From: Fidelibacterota bacterium
GTDB lineage: Bacteria; Fidelibacterota; UBA8477
DNA: 28,539 nt
NCBI GenBank assembly: GCA_021734045.1
Contig: JAIPJR010000037.1
Coordinates: 1 to 28,539, forward strand
Direction: 5' to 3'
Positions 17,601 to 24,950 of this stretch are shown here, piece by piece (position 1 is the stretch's first letter; every line of letters begins with the position of its first letter). The position numbers and the translations under genes are program-made. The notes beneath the pieces were generated by a model. That model saw only the letters and a list, made by a program, of their open reading frames with translations, searched no databases and had not been told where the DNA came from.

Positions 17601-18430
17601 TGCACGAAAATCCCAGCTGACAGATATCCTACCACCTGATTACGGTCACCGGCCGTATCACCGGAATTCCGACGATCAAGAATGCAGATTTCCCGCTTGC
17701 CCGGCAAATCAGCAGTTACCTCTAAAATGGTCATCACTGGACCATACCCACACGCCTCAAATTCCCGGGTCCGGATACCCTCCCAGAGCCGCGAAGTATC
17801 ACCAGTAGTCAGCACAGTGGTAAATTTCTGATCCAGCACATTCGCGTTTTGATAAGCATGATAGTGCGATAGATCCGAGCTGGCGACCAATAATACGCGT
17901 TCATTTATTAGTGGTTTGAGGATTTCAGCAAGTTGTTGCGCCAGCGAGAGGGTCTGCTCTCCCATCACCAGTGGCACCAATTGAAATTCATTCCCTAAAA
18001 AATACTGCAGGAATGGTAACTGAACTTCCAACCCGTGCTCCTGACCATGTCCCAATTTGCTTGCTTCAACCAGATTTGAGCCCGTTAGCACTTCCACCAT
18101 TTTTGTATTGATTGAGATGTCCCCCAAGGGTGTTGAGTAGCCCTGCCCGGGATAAACGGACACTCCCTCAAACCCATCGAAGTGTGATGGTCCGATAAGA
18201 ACCACAGTATCAAACTCACCCTGCCTGATCAAATGATACCCGCTATGGGCAATGGGGCCGGAATAAATGTAGCCGGCATGCGGGGCGATTAATGCCCGTA
18301 ATTTACCGGTATTTGGTGCGGGATGTGCGTTGGCATCCCATTGATGAAACATTTTCTGAATGACACGAGGATTATCGGGATAAAATGTTCCTGCCACCCG
18401 CGCTGATCGAAATTGTTCAATGAATTGCAT
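17597..18430 (-). CDS. Memo-like protein (AmmeMemoRadiSam system protein B)
   Basis: Memo proteins share a fold with non-haem-iron extradiol dioxygenases (LigB). In this 277-residue protein the Memo signatures are clear: REARVAGTFYP-like start (SARVAGTFYPDNP), APHAGYIYSG (49-58), IGPSHF (79-84), EHGLEVQLPFL, SSDLSHYH (184-191) and EACGYGPV (225-232). H51, H83, H189 and C227 correspond to the metal-site residues known from human MEMO1, so the site appears intact. I chose ATG at 18430; a TTG at 18445 only adds five residues. No ribosome-binding site is evident. Its last codons overlap the AMMECR1 start. Reported activities of the family relate to copper binding or redox chemistry; the bacterial role is not established. 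Confidence 0.93.
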   Translation of the reverse strand: MQFIEQFRSARVAGTFYPDNPRVIQKMFHQWDANAHPAPNTGKLRALIAPHAGYIYSGPIAHSGYHLIRQGEFDTVVLIGPSHFDGFEGVSVYPGQGYSTPLGDISINTKMVEVLTGSNLVEASKLGHGQEHGLEVQLPFLQYFLGNEFQLVPLVMGEQTLSLAQQLAEILKPLINERVLLVASSDLSHYHAYQNANVLDQKFTTVLTTGDTSRLWEGIRTREFEACGYGPVMTILEVTADLPGKREICILDRRNSGDTAGDRNQVVGYLSAGIFVH

Positions 18431-18480
18431 GGTATGAATATACAAATAAATCGTCTTGAATTAGAAGGATTCAGAAAAAT

Positions 18481-19194
18481 TCAGGGTAAAAAGAGAATCA
18501 TCAAATTGTAAAAAATATGGCTGTAAACCGTGATTCCATATCCCCGTTTCAAATAAAGAATCCCCAGAAGCACGCCTCCGGTGAAACGCTGGATAAACAC
18601 GCTCCAAACGAATGTTTCTGTAAAAAGATGAAATCCTGCAAAAATAACGGCCGCTCCCAAAAGACTTGCCCAGCCAGATGCGGAATATTTCCAGCGAAAT
18701 CCGCTTTGGAAAATGAATCCCAACACCGCGATAAGAATGACCCGGAATATCATCTCCTCATATAAGCCTGCCCCCACCGCCAGATTTACTTGAACCAACC
18801 AGCCGCGGGTAGCGGTCATCCCCAGTACCAATTGTGCCATTTGCTGCAAAATGAGATACAGTCCCATTCCCCAAATCAGGCTCTCCACCAACATCATGGG
18901 AAAAATGACAGAATTCAGATGGTAGCGTCTTTCTTCCCGCCAGACACCCAACCCCAGCGTTATAACCAGTGCTGATGCAAAAATGATCGAGAAGTAGTAC
19001 CCCGGCTGCGCACCGATTTGCTCCAGGATGAATCGCAAAAGAGCATCGGCGGCATTTCGCAATTCGTAAGGTTGATTGGAAAAAAGCCAGATCGTCCCCG
19101 CCTCATAAACAACCATCAGGGGTAGAATCAGAAAAAGACTGTAGTAAAAGCTCTGCGATTCCTTGTGATAAGTTCGCCAGCCCGGGAGAATCAT
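18481..19194 (-). CDS. CPBP family intramembrane glutamic endopeptidase
   Basis: This 237-residue membrane protein has about six to seven hydrophobic segments. The CPBP (CAAX protease and bacteriocin-processing) motifs are all present: motif 1 YEEMIFR with E146, E147 and R151; motif 2 FAGFH with H189; motif 3 YSHIFYN with H226 and N230. The family includes Rce1, which cleaves prenylated CAAX proteins in eukaryotes; bacterial members process peptides or act in immunity or quality control, and the substrate here is unknown. It begins 27 bases after the lepA stop and ends 50 bases before Memo, so it is probably co-transcribed with both. The start is an ATG (19194) opening straight into a basic-then-hydrophobic stretch. 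Confidence 0.9.
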   Translation of the reverse strand: MILPGWRTYHKESQSFYYSLFLILPLMVVYEAGTIWLFSNQPYELRNAADALLRFILEQIGAQPGYYFSIIFASALVITLGLGVWREERRYHLNSVIFPMMLVESLIWGMGLYLILQQMAQLVLGMTATRGWLVQVNLAVGAGLYEEMIFRVILIAVLGFIFQSGFRWKYSASGWASLLGAAVIFAGFHLFTETFVWSVFIQRFTGGVLLGILYLKRGYGITVYSHIFYNLMILFLP

Positions 19195-19221
19195 TTCAAT
19201 GAATAGCGTAAATAAAGTGGA

Positions 19222-21021
19222 TTAATCGTCCAGTTTCAGGACTGCCAGAAATGCTTCCTGGGGAATTTCCACTGTGCCGATTTGTTTCATGCGCTTTTTC
19301 CCCTCCTTTTGCTTTTCCAGCAATTTGCGTTTACGGGATATATCGCCGCCGTAACACTTGGCGGTTACATTTTTCCGCAATGCCTTCACAGTTTCGCGGC
19401 TGATAATTTTCGTACCAATTGCACCCTGTATAGGCACATCATATAACTGACGAGGAATTAATTCTTTCAATTTTGCACAAAGCCGGCGTCCCTGATCATA
19501 AGCCCTGTCCCGGTGAACAATCATGGAGAGGGCGTCCACTTTCTCCTGCTGAATCAGAATATCCAGGCGTACCAAATCACCATCGCGGAATCCGATGGGA
19601 TCATAATCAAAAGAAGCGTAACCACGGGAAGTGGACTTCAATTTGTCGTAAAAATCAAAAATAATTTCACTTAACGGGATGTCGAAGTGTAATTGAACCT
19701 TGGTTGTGTCCAAGTAATGGGTCGTCTTGTAAACACCTCGCTTGTCAATGACCAGCTTCATCAAATTCCCTATATATTCAGTGGGCGTGATGATCTCGGC
19801 CGCCACATAAGGCTCTTCAATTTTCTCAATATCCCCAACCTGAGGTAGATCGCTGGGTTTATCTACCAGTATTTTTTCACCATTTTTAAGCGTAACCCGA
19901 AATTCCACATTGGGCTGGGTGGTGATGAGATTCAGATTGAATTCCCGCTCCAGACGTTCCTGCACAATTTCCATGTGCAACAACCCCAGGTAGCCGACCC
20001 GGAAGCCAAACCCCAGCGCGGTGGATGTTTCCGGCTCCCATTTTAAGGCGGCATCGTTGAGCTGTAATTTTTCAAGAGAAAGCCTTAAATCCTCATAATC
20101 ATCCGCATCAATGGGGAAAATACCTGAAAAGACCATGGGCTTCACCTCCCGGTACCCCGGTAATGGCGAGGGTGAAGCGTTTTTCACGGTGGTAATGGTG
20201 TCGCCGACCTTCACATCTCCAATATCTTTGATACTGCCGATGATATATCCCACATCTCCGGCCTGGAGCGTTTTAGTGGGAATACGGGTAAGCTGAAAAT
20301 GGCCAACTTCCGTTACTTCATACTCTTCGTGGTGGGCGAAAAACTTAATTTTTTCCCCGACTGTTACTGTGCCCTCCATAATACGAACATAGGCGATAGC
20401 ACCGCGAAACGCGTCGTATGTGCTGTCAAAAATCAGCGCTCGCAAAGGCTTGTCCGCGTCGTAATCAGGCTCAGGAACCCTGGCAACTACCGTTTCCAGA
20501 ATTTCCTCCACCCCCACGCCCGATTTGGCACTGGTCAGGATGATATCATCCTCATCCACACCCAGTAAATCCACCAGTTGGGCTTTAACATGCTCCGGCT
20601 GGGCTGCGGGTAGATCGATTTTATTTATAACGGGAATAATTTCCAGATTACTATCCAGGGCCAGCATCGTATTGCTCACCGTTTGGGCTTCAATCCCCTG
20701 TGCCGCATCCACCAATAGCAGGGCGCCCTCACACGCTGCCAAACTGCGAGACACTTCGTATGTGAAATCCACATGACCCGGCGTGTCAATCAGATTGAGT
20801 GTGTATTCCTGGCTATCCTTAGCCTTGTATTTCATTTGAATGGGATGGGATTTAATCGTAATCCCCCGCTCCCGCTCCAGGTCCATAGAATCCAGCACCT
20901 GGGCTTTCATCGCCTTCCCTTCCACCGTATGGGTCACTTCCAGAAGGCGATCCGCCAGCGTAGATTTCCCATGGTCGATATGGGCAATAATACAAAAATT
21001 ACGAATGTTCTTGTTATGCAT
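19222..21021 (-). CDS. lepA: Elongation factor 4 (LepA), ribosomal back-translocase GTPase
   Basis: LepA/EF4 is a translational GTPase that acts on the ribosome, in back-translocation and in 30S biogenesis. The 599 residues match the family length. The GTPase motifs are clear: [13 protein letters not shown] (13-25), [18 protein letters not shown] and NKID. Then come domains II and III, the EF-G-like domain V and the LepA-specific C-terminal domain with [20 protein letters not shown] read as two parts, ending in [17 protein letters not shown] at 21021 has no clear ribosome-binding site, with ATTTGCGGCG just upstream. It heads a probable operon with the CPBP protease, Memo and AMMECR1. The receptor gene upstream ends 285 bases away and is separated by a likely terminator. 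Confidence 0.98.
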   Translation of the reverse strand: MHNKNIRNFCIIAHIDHGKSTLADRLLEVTHTVEGKAMKAQVLDSMDLERERGITIKSHPIQMKYKAKDSQEYTLNLIDTPGHVDFTYEVSRSLAACEGALLLVDAAQGIEAQTVSNTMLALDSNLEIIPVINKIDLPAAQPEHVKAQLVDLLGVDEDDIILTSAKSGVGVEEILETVVARVPEPDYDADKPLRALIFDSTYDAFRGAIAYVRIMEGTVTVGEKIKFFAHHEEYEVTEVGHFQLTRIPTKTLQAGDVGYIIGSIKDIGDVKVGDTITTVKNASPSPLPGYREVKPMVFSGIFPIDADDYEDLRLSLEKLQLNDAALKWEPETSTALGFGFRVGYLGLLHMEIVQERLEREFNLNLITTQPNVEFRVTLKNGEKILVDKPSDLPQVGDIEKIEEPYVAAEIITPTEYIGNLMKLVIDKRGVYKTTHYLDTTKVQLHFDIPLSEIIFDFYDKLKSTSRGYASFDYDPIGFRDGDLVRLDILIQQEKVDALSMIVHRDRAYDQGRRLCAKLKELIPRQLYDVPIQGAIGTKIISRETVKALRKNVTAKCYGGDISRKRKLLEKQKEGKKRMKQIGTVEIPQEAFLAVLKLDD

Positions 21022-21167
21022 CGCCGCAAATATAACCGGAATCTACCCGCTTCAAATGGGAATGCATTTTACATACCTATGTGAGTGTAAGCGTAATCTG
21101 ATTAACGAGAATCAAAATCGGTAACCATCTCCATACTTCAAGTATCAATAACCGATGGAATCATGGT

Positions 21168-21194
21168 AAAACGACCGGAGCTCCCGAGCGTTTT
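21168..21194 (-). terminator. Possible intrinsic terminator after the thiamine-regulated receptor gene
   Basis: On the minus strand AAAACG pairs with CGTTTT around an inner CGG/CCG stem with a GAGCT loop, leaving one mismatch and one G-U pair. The 3' arm provides a four-T run. It lies about 110 bases after the receptor stop and about 145 bases before lepA. Because the arms are A-rich and T-rich, it could work in both directions. Confidence 0.45.
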
Positions 21195-21306
21195 GTTTAC
21201 TTAATCACCCTCGTGACAGAGTTATCTGACGAAACGCATGTTAAACCGAACCGGGGTGGTCTCATTGTTGATTTCCCCCGCTACTGATGATTGATTAAAA
21301 TCTCTT

Positions 21307-23850
21307 TTAAAGCTGAATCGACACTTCAGCGAACCAGTTTCGTGTGGCAGCAGGCCAGTAAACATCAACGCGCTCATCAGGTGAGTTGAAATAATTGTAA
21401 CCAAAGGTCTCGTACAATTCATCCGTCAGATTATTCACCCAAATCGCAACTGTTAGCGGATATTCGGCACCTAGAGGAACCTGAATAGTATAACTCAATC
21501 CTGCATTAAAAACGGTATAGCCCGGAATTGCAGCTTCATCTCGGTTCATAAAATCAATATACTGTTTGCCTACAGTTCGGGAAGCCAGCCAAACAGTACC
21601 ACGGGGAAATTGTTCTTTCAATTTCAGGTTCAACATGGTCGCTGGTGACCCGGGAATTTTCTTATCGCTGTAATCGGCGATACCACCCCAGCCGCCCCAG
21701 CCCAGAGAATCTGCCCTGAACGCTTTGAAATAATTGTCACTTAGCGTGGCATTTCCGGAGAGCGACAGCCCCAAGGGTAATGTCATCTGTGTACTGAGTT
21801 CGATTCCTCGATGAATGGTACCCGTGGCATTGGCATGCAGGATTTGATCTGACCCTTCGCGGTAACGATAATCCACGGGAATCAATTCATTCTTAAAATC
21901 CATCCAATACAGACTTGCCTTAAGTGAATTACCAGGCCCGGACCACTCTAAGCCTAATTCGTAATCAATCACCTGCTCAGGTTCAACCAGAGGTGTGGCA
22001 TACTCGCTACCTGGTTGGACGGAAACAGCCGGTGGCGTATCCGGTTCATCATGCTCAAAAATGTCACTATCGGAGGGCTCTCGCTGGTTGGTGGAGACAC
22101 TTGCGTACCCACCAAAGTGCCTTGAGAGTTGAAAATGGAATCCCGCCTGCCAGTCAAAGAAGTCATATTTTAGTTGAAAGTCATGACTCCCATCGAAGGC
22201 GCCCAATATCCCCTGATCCAGCGTATAGCGGTGCCCATGCAGGCGCAGATTAACCTGGGTATTCAGATAATCATTAAACGCATAGATATTTTGCTGGAAG
22301 AGTGAATAACTCTTTTTCCAGGTTCGATCATCGTAATAGCGGAGTTTTTTCACCGACGAGATGCCAGGCGAGAGTCCTTCATAAACCTGACCATAATGAC
22401 GCGAACCATAATCCCGGTAATTAAATCCTGTGGCACTAGTAAAATCGCCAATTTTCAATGTGTACTGGCTGATTACGCCGGTGTACGCATTGTCCAGCCA
22501 TTTCCTGCGAATGATTTCCGCAGAATTCACGGACCCAGTGTCTGCGACGGTTAACAAATTATACAAGCGCAAAAAATCATACAGGTCATCCTGATTATCT
22601 TCACCCTTGTACTGTTCGTAATAACCATCGCCATTCACATAATAAATTGTGGTACTCCAAAAACCGGTCCCCAGCCTTTGAAGGTGTTTCAGTGAAGCAA
22701 TCCATTGTGTAAAGACATCCTTATTGGCTGAATCGAATCCACCGTTATAGGCAGGATCGGTATAAAAATTATAGCGACGCTCCTCACGGTCCTTCAAATC
22801 ATAACCATAGGCAGGAGCGATTCCATCCCAGGCAAATGCGGTAGTCTGATCACCAGTCAACAGTTCAAAACGCGTCGAACTCTTGACGCGATTTTGTTCC
22901 AGAGCCAGATGCCATGAGAGCTGTTCCGTTCCTGATCCATTCCGGTATCCTCCAGAATTCAGACTGCTCACCCGGGTGTATAGATTGGTTGCTGCCTGGA
23001 ATATGCTCAGTTTTTTATTGAGACTGACTGATAGTTTACGACTGGGATTGGTGAGTGCGACGCCACCGGATTGGATGAAATCACCGTACCCGGATTTAAT
23101 CGTCAACCCCTCGGTAAGATCGTTGAACTGCGTTACCAAATTAATCGATCCACCAAATGTCGCTGCGCCATAGAGGGCATTTCCAACACCCCGCTGGATT
23201 TGCAGGCCACCGGAGGAGGCCAAAACATCGCCATGATCCACCCAGTAAACCGAGTGAGCTTCCGGGTCATTCAGCGGAATCCCGTTCAGCATTACCCCAA
23301 TCCGGTCCTGCTTAAAACCACGAATGGTTACGTAGGAATACCCGACACCATTCCCAGCGTCTGAATAGGCATACACACCGGGCTGATCATTCAGCACCAT
23401 GGGCACATCCTGATTGCTGTAACTATCCGCAATGTCACTTCGGGACACTTCACTGAAAGCCACCGGTGATTGACCGGTAATAGCACGATTTGCAGTGACC
23501 AGAACTTCTTCACCGCTCAGCACTTTGGGTGTTAAACGCAAATCATTCTGTCCCGCCATCACGACGTGAGCTGTATGAGAATTAAACGCAATGTGCGTGA
23601 TTTTTAGTGTTACCGGTAATGCGGGTACTGTGAGGCTATAATAGCCGTTCTCGCCACTCATGGTTCCCGTATCAGTACCTTCAATAATGATGTTGGCACC
23701 GGGAACCGGTGACCGGCTATATGTCGAAATAACCCGGCCTTCGATGACGAACTGAGCTTGTAATGGTATGGACAAACATACCATAGCAAGTATGGCAATC
23801 TTCCCGTGCATTTTTCCCACCAGAAATCGAGAAAATCGATAAAAGGTCAT
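21307..23850 (-). CDS. TonB-dependent outer-membrane receptor, TPP-riboswitch controlled (probable thiamine uptake)
   Basis: The 847-residue protein starts at ATG 23850 with AGGGAG eight bases upstream. It has a signal peptide (about 14-33, ending LQAQ), a carboxypeptidase-regulatory-like domain typical of Bacteroidota receptors (about 34-115, VIEGRVISTYSRSPVPGANI), a TonB-box-like stretch GEEVLVTANR, a plug domain (VTIRGFKQDRIGVMLNGIPLNDPEA, GVGNALYGAATFGGSINLV) and a 22-strand barrel to the end. A TPP riboswitch and terminator stand directly in the leader, so expression should rise when thiamine pyrophosphate is scarce. This predicts transport of thiamine or a precursor across the outer membrane. 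Comparable thiamine-regulated receptors are known in the Bacteroidota. Unlike those loci, no inner-membrane PnuT-type transporter or thiamine kinase follows; the gene appears monocistronic. The longer reading frame from 23922 starts inside the terminator and is not the true start. Confidence 0.92.
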   Translation of the reverse strand: MTFYRFSRFLVGKMHGKIAILAMVCLSIPLQAQFVIEGRVISTYSRSPVPGANIIIEGTDTGTMSGENGYYSLTVPALPVTLKITHIAFNSHTAHVVMAGQNDLRLTPKVLSGEEVLVTANRAITGQSPVAFSEVSRSDIADSYSNQDVPMVLNDQPGVYAYSDAGNGVGYSYVTIRGFKQDRIGVMLNGIPLNDPEAHSVYWVDHGDVLASSGGLQIQRGVGNALYGAATFGGSINLVTQFNDLTEGLTIKSGYGDFIQSGGVALTNPSRKLSVSLNKKLSIFQAATNLYTRVSSLNSGGYRNGSGTEQLSWHLALEQNRVKSSTRFELLTGDQTTAFAWDGIAPAYGYDLKDREERRYNFYTDPAYNGGFDSANKDVFTQWIASLKHLQRLGTGFWSTTIYYVNGDGYYEQYKGEDNQDDLYDFLRLYNLLTVADTGSVNSAEIIRRKWLDNAYTGVISQYTLKIGDFTSATGFNYRDYGSRHYGQVYEGLSPGISSVKKLRYYDDRTWKKSYSLFQQNIYAFNDYLNTQVNLRLHGHRYTLDQGILGAFDGSHDFQLKYDFFDWQAGFHFQLSRHFGGYASVSTNQREPSDSDIFEHDEPDTPPAVSVQPGSEYATPLVEPEQVIDYELGLEWSGPGNSLKASLYWMDFKNELIPVDYRYREGSDQILHANATGTIHRGIELSTQMTLPLGLSLSGNATLSDNYFKAFRADSLGWGGWGGIADYSDKKIPGSPATMLNLKLKEQFPRGTVWLASRTVGKQYIDFMNRDEAAIPGYTVFNAGLSYTIQVPLGAEYPLTVAIWVNNLTDELYETFGYNYFNSPDERVDVYWPAATRNWFAEVSIQL

Positions 23851-23887
23851 GGTTCTTACTCCCTTCGTTGGGCGTAAGGCACCTGGA

Positions 23888-23922
23888 AACAAAAAATGCC
23901 TCCCAAAATCACCTGGAGGCAT
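23888..23922 (-). terminator. Riboswitch expression platform: intrinsic terminator
   Basis: Immediately after the TPP aptamer, ATGCCTCC (23922-23915) pairs perfectly with GGAGGCAT (23903-23896) across an 11-base loop. It is followed on the minus strand by TTTTTTG and further Ts. It sits between aptamer and receptor start (ATG 23850), so TPP binding probably favours premature termination. The competing antiterminator was not resolved by eye. Confidence 0.9.
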
Positions 23923-23936
23923 CCATTGTTTGAAGA

Positions 23937-24027
23937 TGTTCCCTACGCTGGTATTACCCAGATCAGGTTTTCGGGTCTACTCTCAGCCCGTTGTACGCTT
24001 GGCCAGCATAACTCAGAGCACCCCAGA
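23937..24027 (-). promoter_or_regulatory. TPP riboswitch (THI element)
   Basis: The minus strand carries the conserved THI-box order: CTGGGGTGC (from 24026), a P3 arm, GGCTGAGAG (around 23988-23980), GACCCGAAAACCTGATCTGG and GGTAATACCAGCGTAGGGA. The last two blocks match the thiamine-pyrophosphate aptamer almost base for base, including CTGAGA (pyrimidine sensor) and the P4/P5 pyrophosphate-sensing arm. The P1 stem is less clear. It precedes the TonB receptor and is followed at once by an intrinsic terminator. Confidence 0.97.
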
Positions 24028-24037
24028 TTTCGTCGGA

Positions 24038-24066
24038 AGCATACAAAAACAACCCTGTCATATCAA
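24038..24066 (-). promoter_or_regulatory. Sigma-70-like promoter for the riboswitch-receptor transcript
   Basis: On the minus strand TTGATA (24066-24061) and TATGCT (24043-24038) are separated by exactly 17 bases. Transcription would start near 24031, just before the aptamer begins at about 24027, which is the expected arrangement. Confidence 0.65.
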
Positions 24067-24126
24067 GATGATTGTGACGCAGGTGTAGTATTTTGGGATT
24101 AAGGATGGGTCTTAAAAGCAGGTATA

Positions 24127-24741
24127 TCAGGGATTACCCAGTGAGTACTTCTCTTCGCTAACCTTGGTCATGAGTGGCTTGCGACCGAAATAGCGCGCCG
24201 TCTCTTCCTGGTAATGGCTGTATTTTTCCTTGAAAATTCGAGTCAGGTGCTCCTCCTCAATGAGTACCCATCGGTGGGCAACTGGCGCGTACAGAATAAC
24301 TGCAATCAATGCATAATCCGTGAACCAAATAAACGGAATACCCAGCAAAATCAGCCCATATCCAACAACCTGTGGATTCCGGCTCCAGCGATAGGGTCCC
24401 TCTTTTTTCAATACCGTGACACGCCTGCCTATTATTCGATCTATCGTTCCAAATGTTTTACAAGCGCTAAATAAGATGAATCCGCCGGAAATCATCAAAA
24501 TAAACCCCAAAATCCAAGCCCAATATGCCGCTGACAATGCCGGCCAGCCAAAAGGCCAATCAGGGTTTTTAAAAGAAAGCAGAACAAACAGTAAATGAAG
24601 AACAAATATCCCCAACTGCAACACTGCCGTTAAATCGCTTAACACACCGTAATTGGCATAATCACGCTGAACCCGCCGCATGACCAGGTGTGATCCGTAT
24701 AAATAGGTAAACCCCAATCCAAAATAAACGATGCTAAACAA
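24127..24741 (-). CDS. Isoprenylcysteine carboxyl methyltransferase-like (PEMT/ICMT family) membrane protein
   Basis: This 204-residue membrane protein has about five hydrophobic helices. The C-terminal half carries the ICMT/PEMT S-adenosylmethionine-binding signature: GPYRWSRNPQVVGYGLILLG (about 116-135) followed by EEEHLTRIFKEKYSHYQEETARYFG (about 165-189, given here in outline), in which the Glu-Glu-x-x-Leu pattern and Y-x-x-Y are diagnostic. Such bacterial proteins methylate lipids, isoprenoids or unknown small molecules; the substrate is not known. The start is TTG at 24741, with GGAG nine bases upstream and no ATG in the preceding frame. A later ATG at residue 21 would remove the first helix. 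It lies 60 bases before the receptor promoter and about 210 bases after dnaE2. Confidence 0.8.
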   Translation of the reverse strand: MFSIVYFGLGFTYLYGSHLVMRRVQRDYANYGVLSDLTAVLQLGIFVLHLLFVLLSFKNPDWPFGWPALSAAYWAWILGFILMISGGFILFSACKTFGTIDRIIGRRVTVLKKEGPYRWSRNPQVVGYGLILLGIPFIWFTDYALIAVILYAPVAHRWVLIEEEHLTRIFKEKYSHYQEETARYFGRKPLMTKVSEEKYSLGNP

Positions 24742-24900
24742 TTGCGACAGCTCCGGTATGTTTTATTTCTGCCGAAATATAGGTGCGAATAGCATCAAAT
24801 CTATAGGATACACCCATGCTGATTTTTTCTATCTGCCAATTCATGTCGGCGCATTAATCCTTGGATTTTAATCCACACGCGTATCGTCGAAACCGCGAAT

Positions 24901-24936
24901 CTCGCACTCAACCTCATTCTCGTACTCGTACTCGAT
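24901..24936. repeat. Degenerate hexamer tandem repeat (CTCNNN)
   Basis: Six consecutive six-base units each beginning with CTC fill this stretch: CTCGCA, CTCAAC, CTCATT, CTCGTA, CTCGTA, CTCGAT. It lies between the dnaE2 stop (24951) and the methyltransferase gene, followed by a T-run. It does not form a hairpin. Similar GAGTACGAG-type strings occur between genes in many uncultured bacterial genomes, as far as I remember. Confidence 0.7.
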
Positions 24937-24950
24937 TTTTTTCTTCTATT

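Noticed and set aside
23850-23922. N-terminal extension of the TonB receptor frame
   Set aside because: The extra codons start inside the terminator hairpin; the ATG at 23850 has a good ribosome-binding site and precedes the signal peptide.
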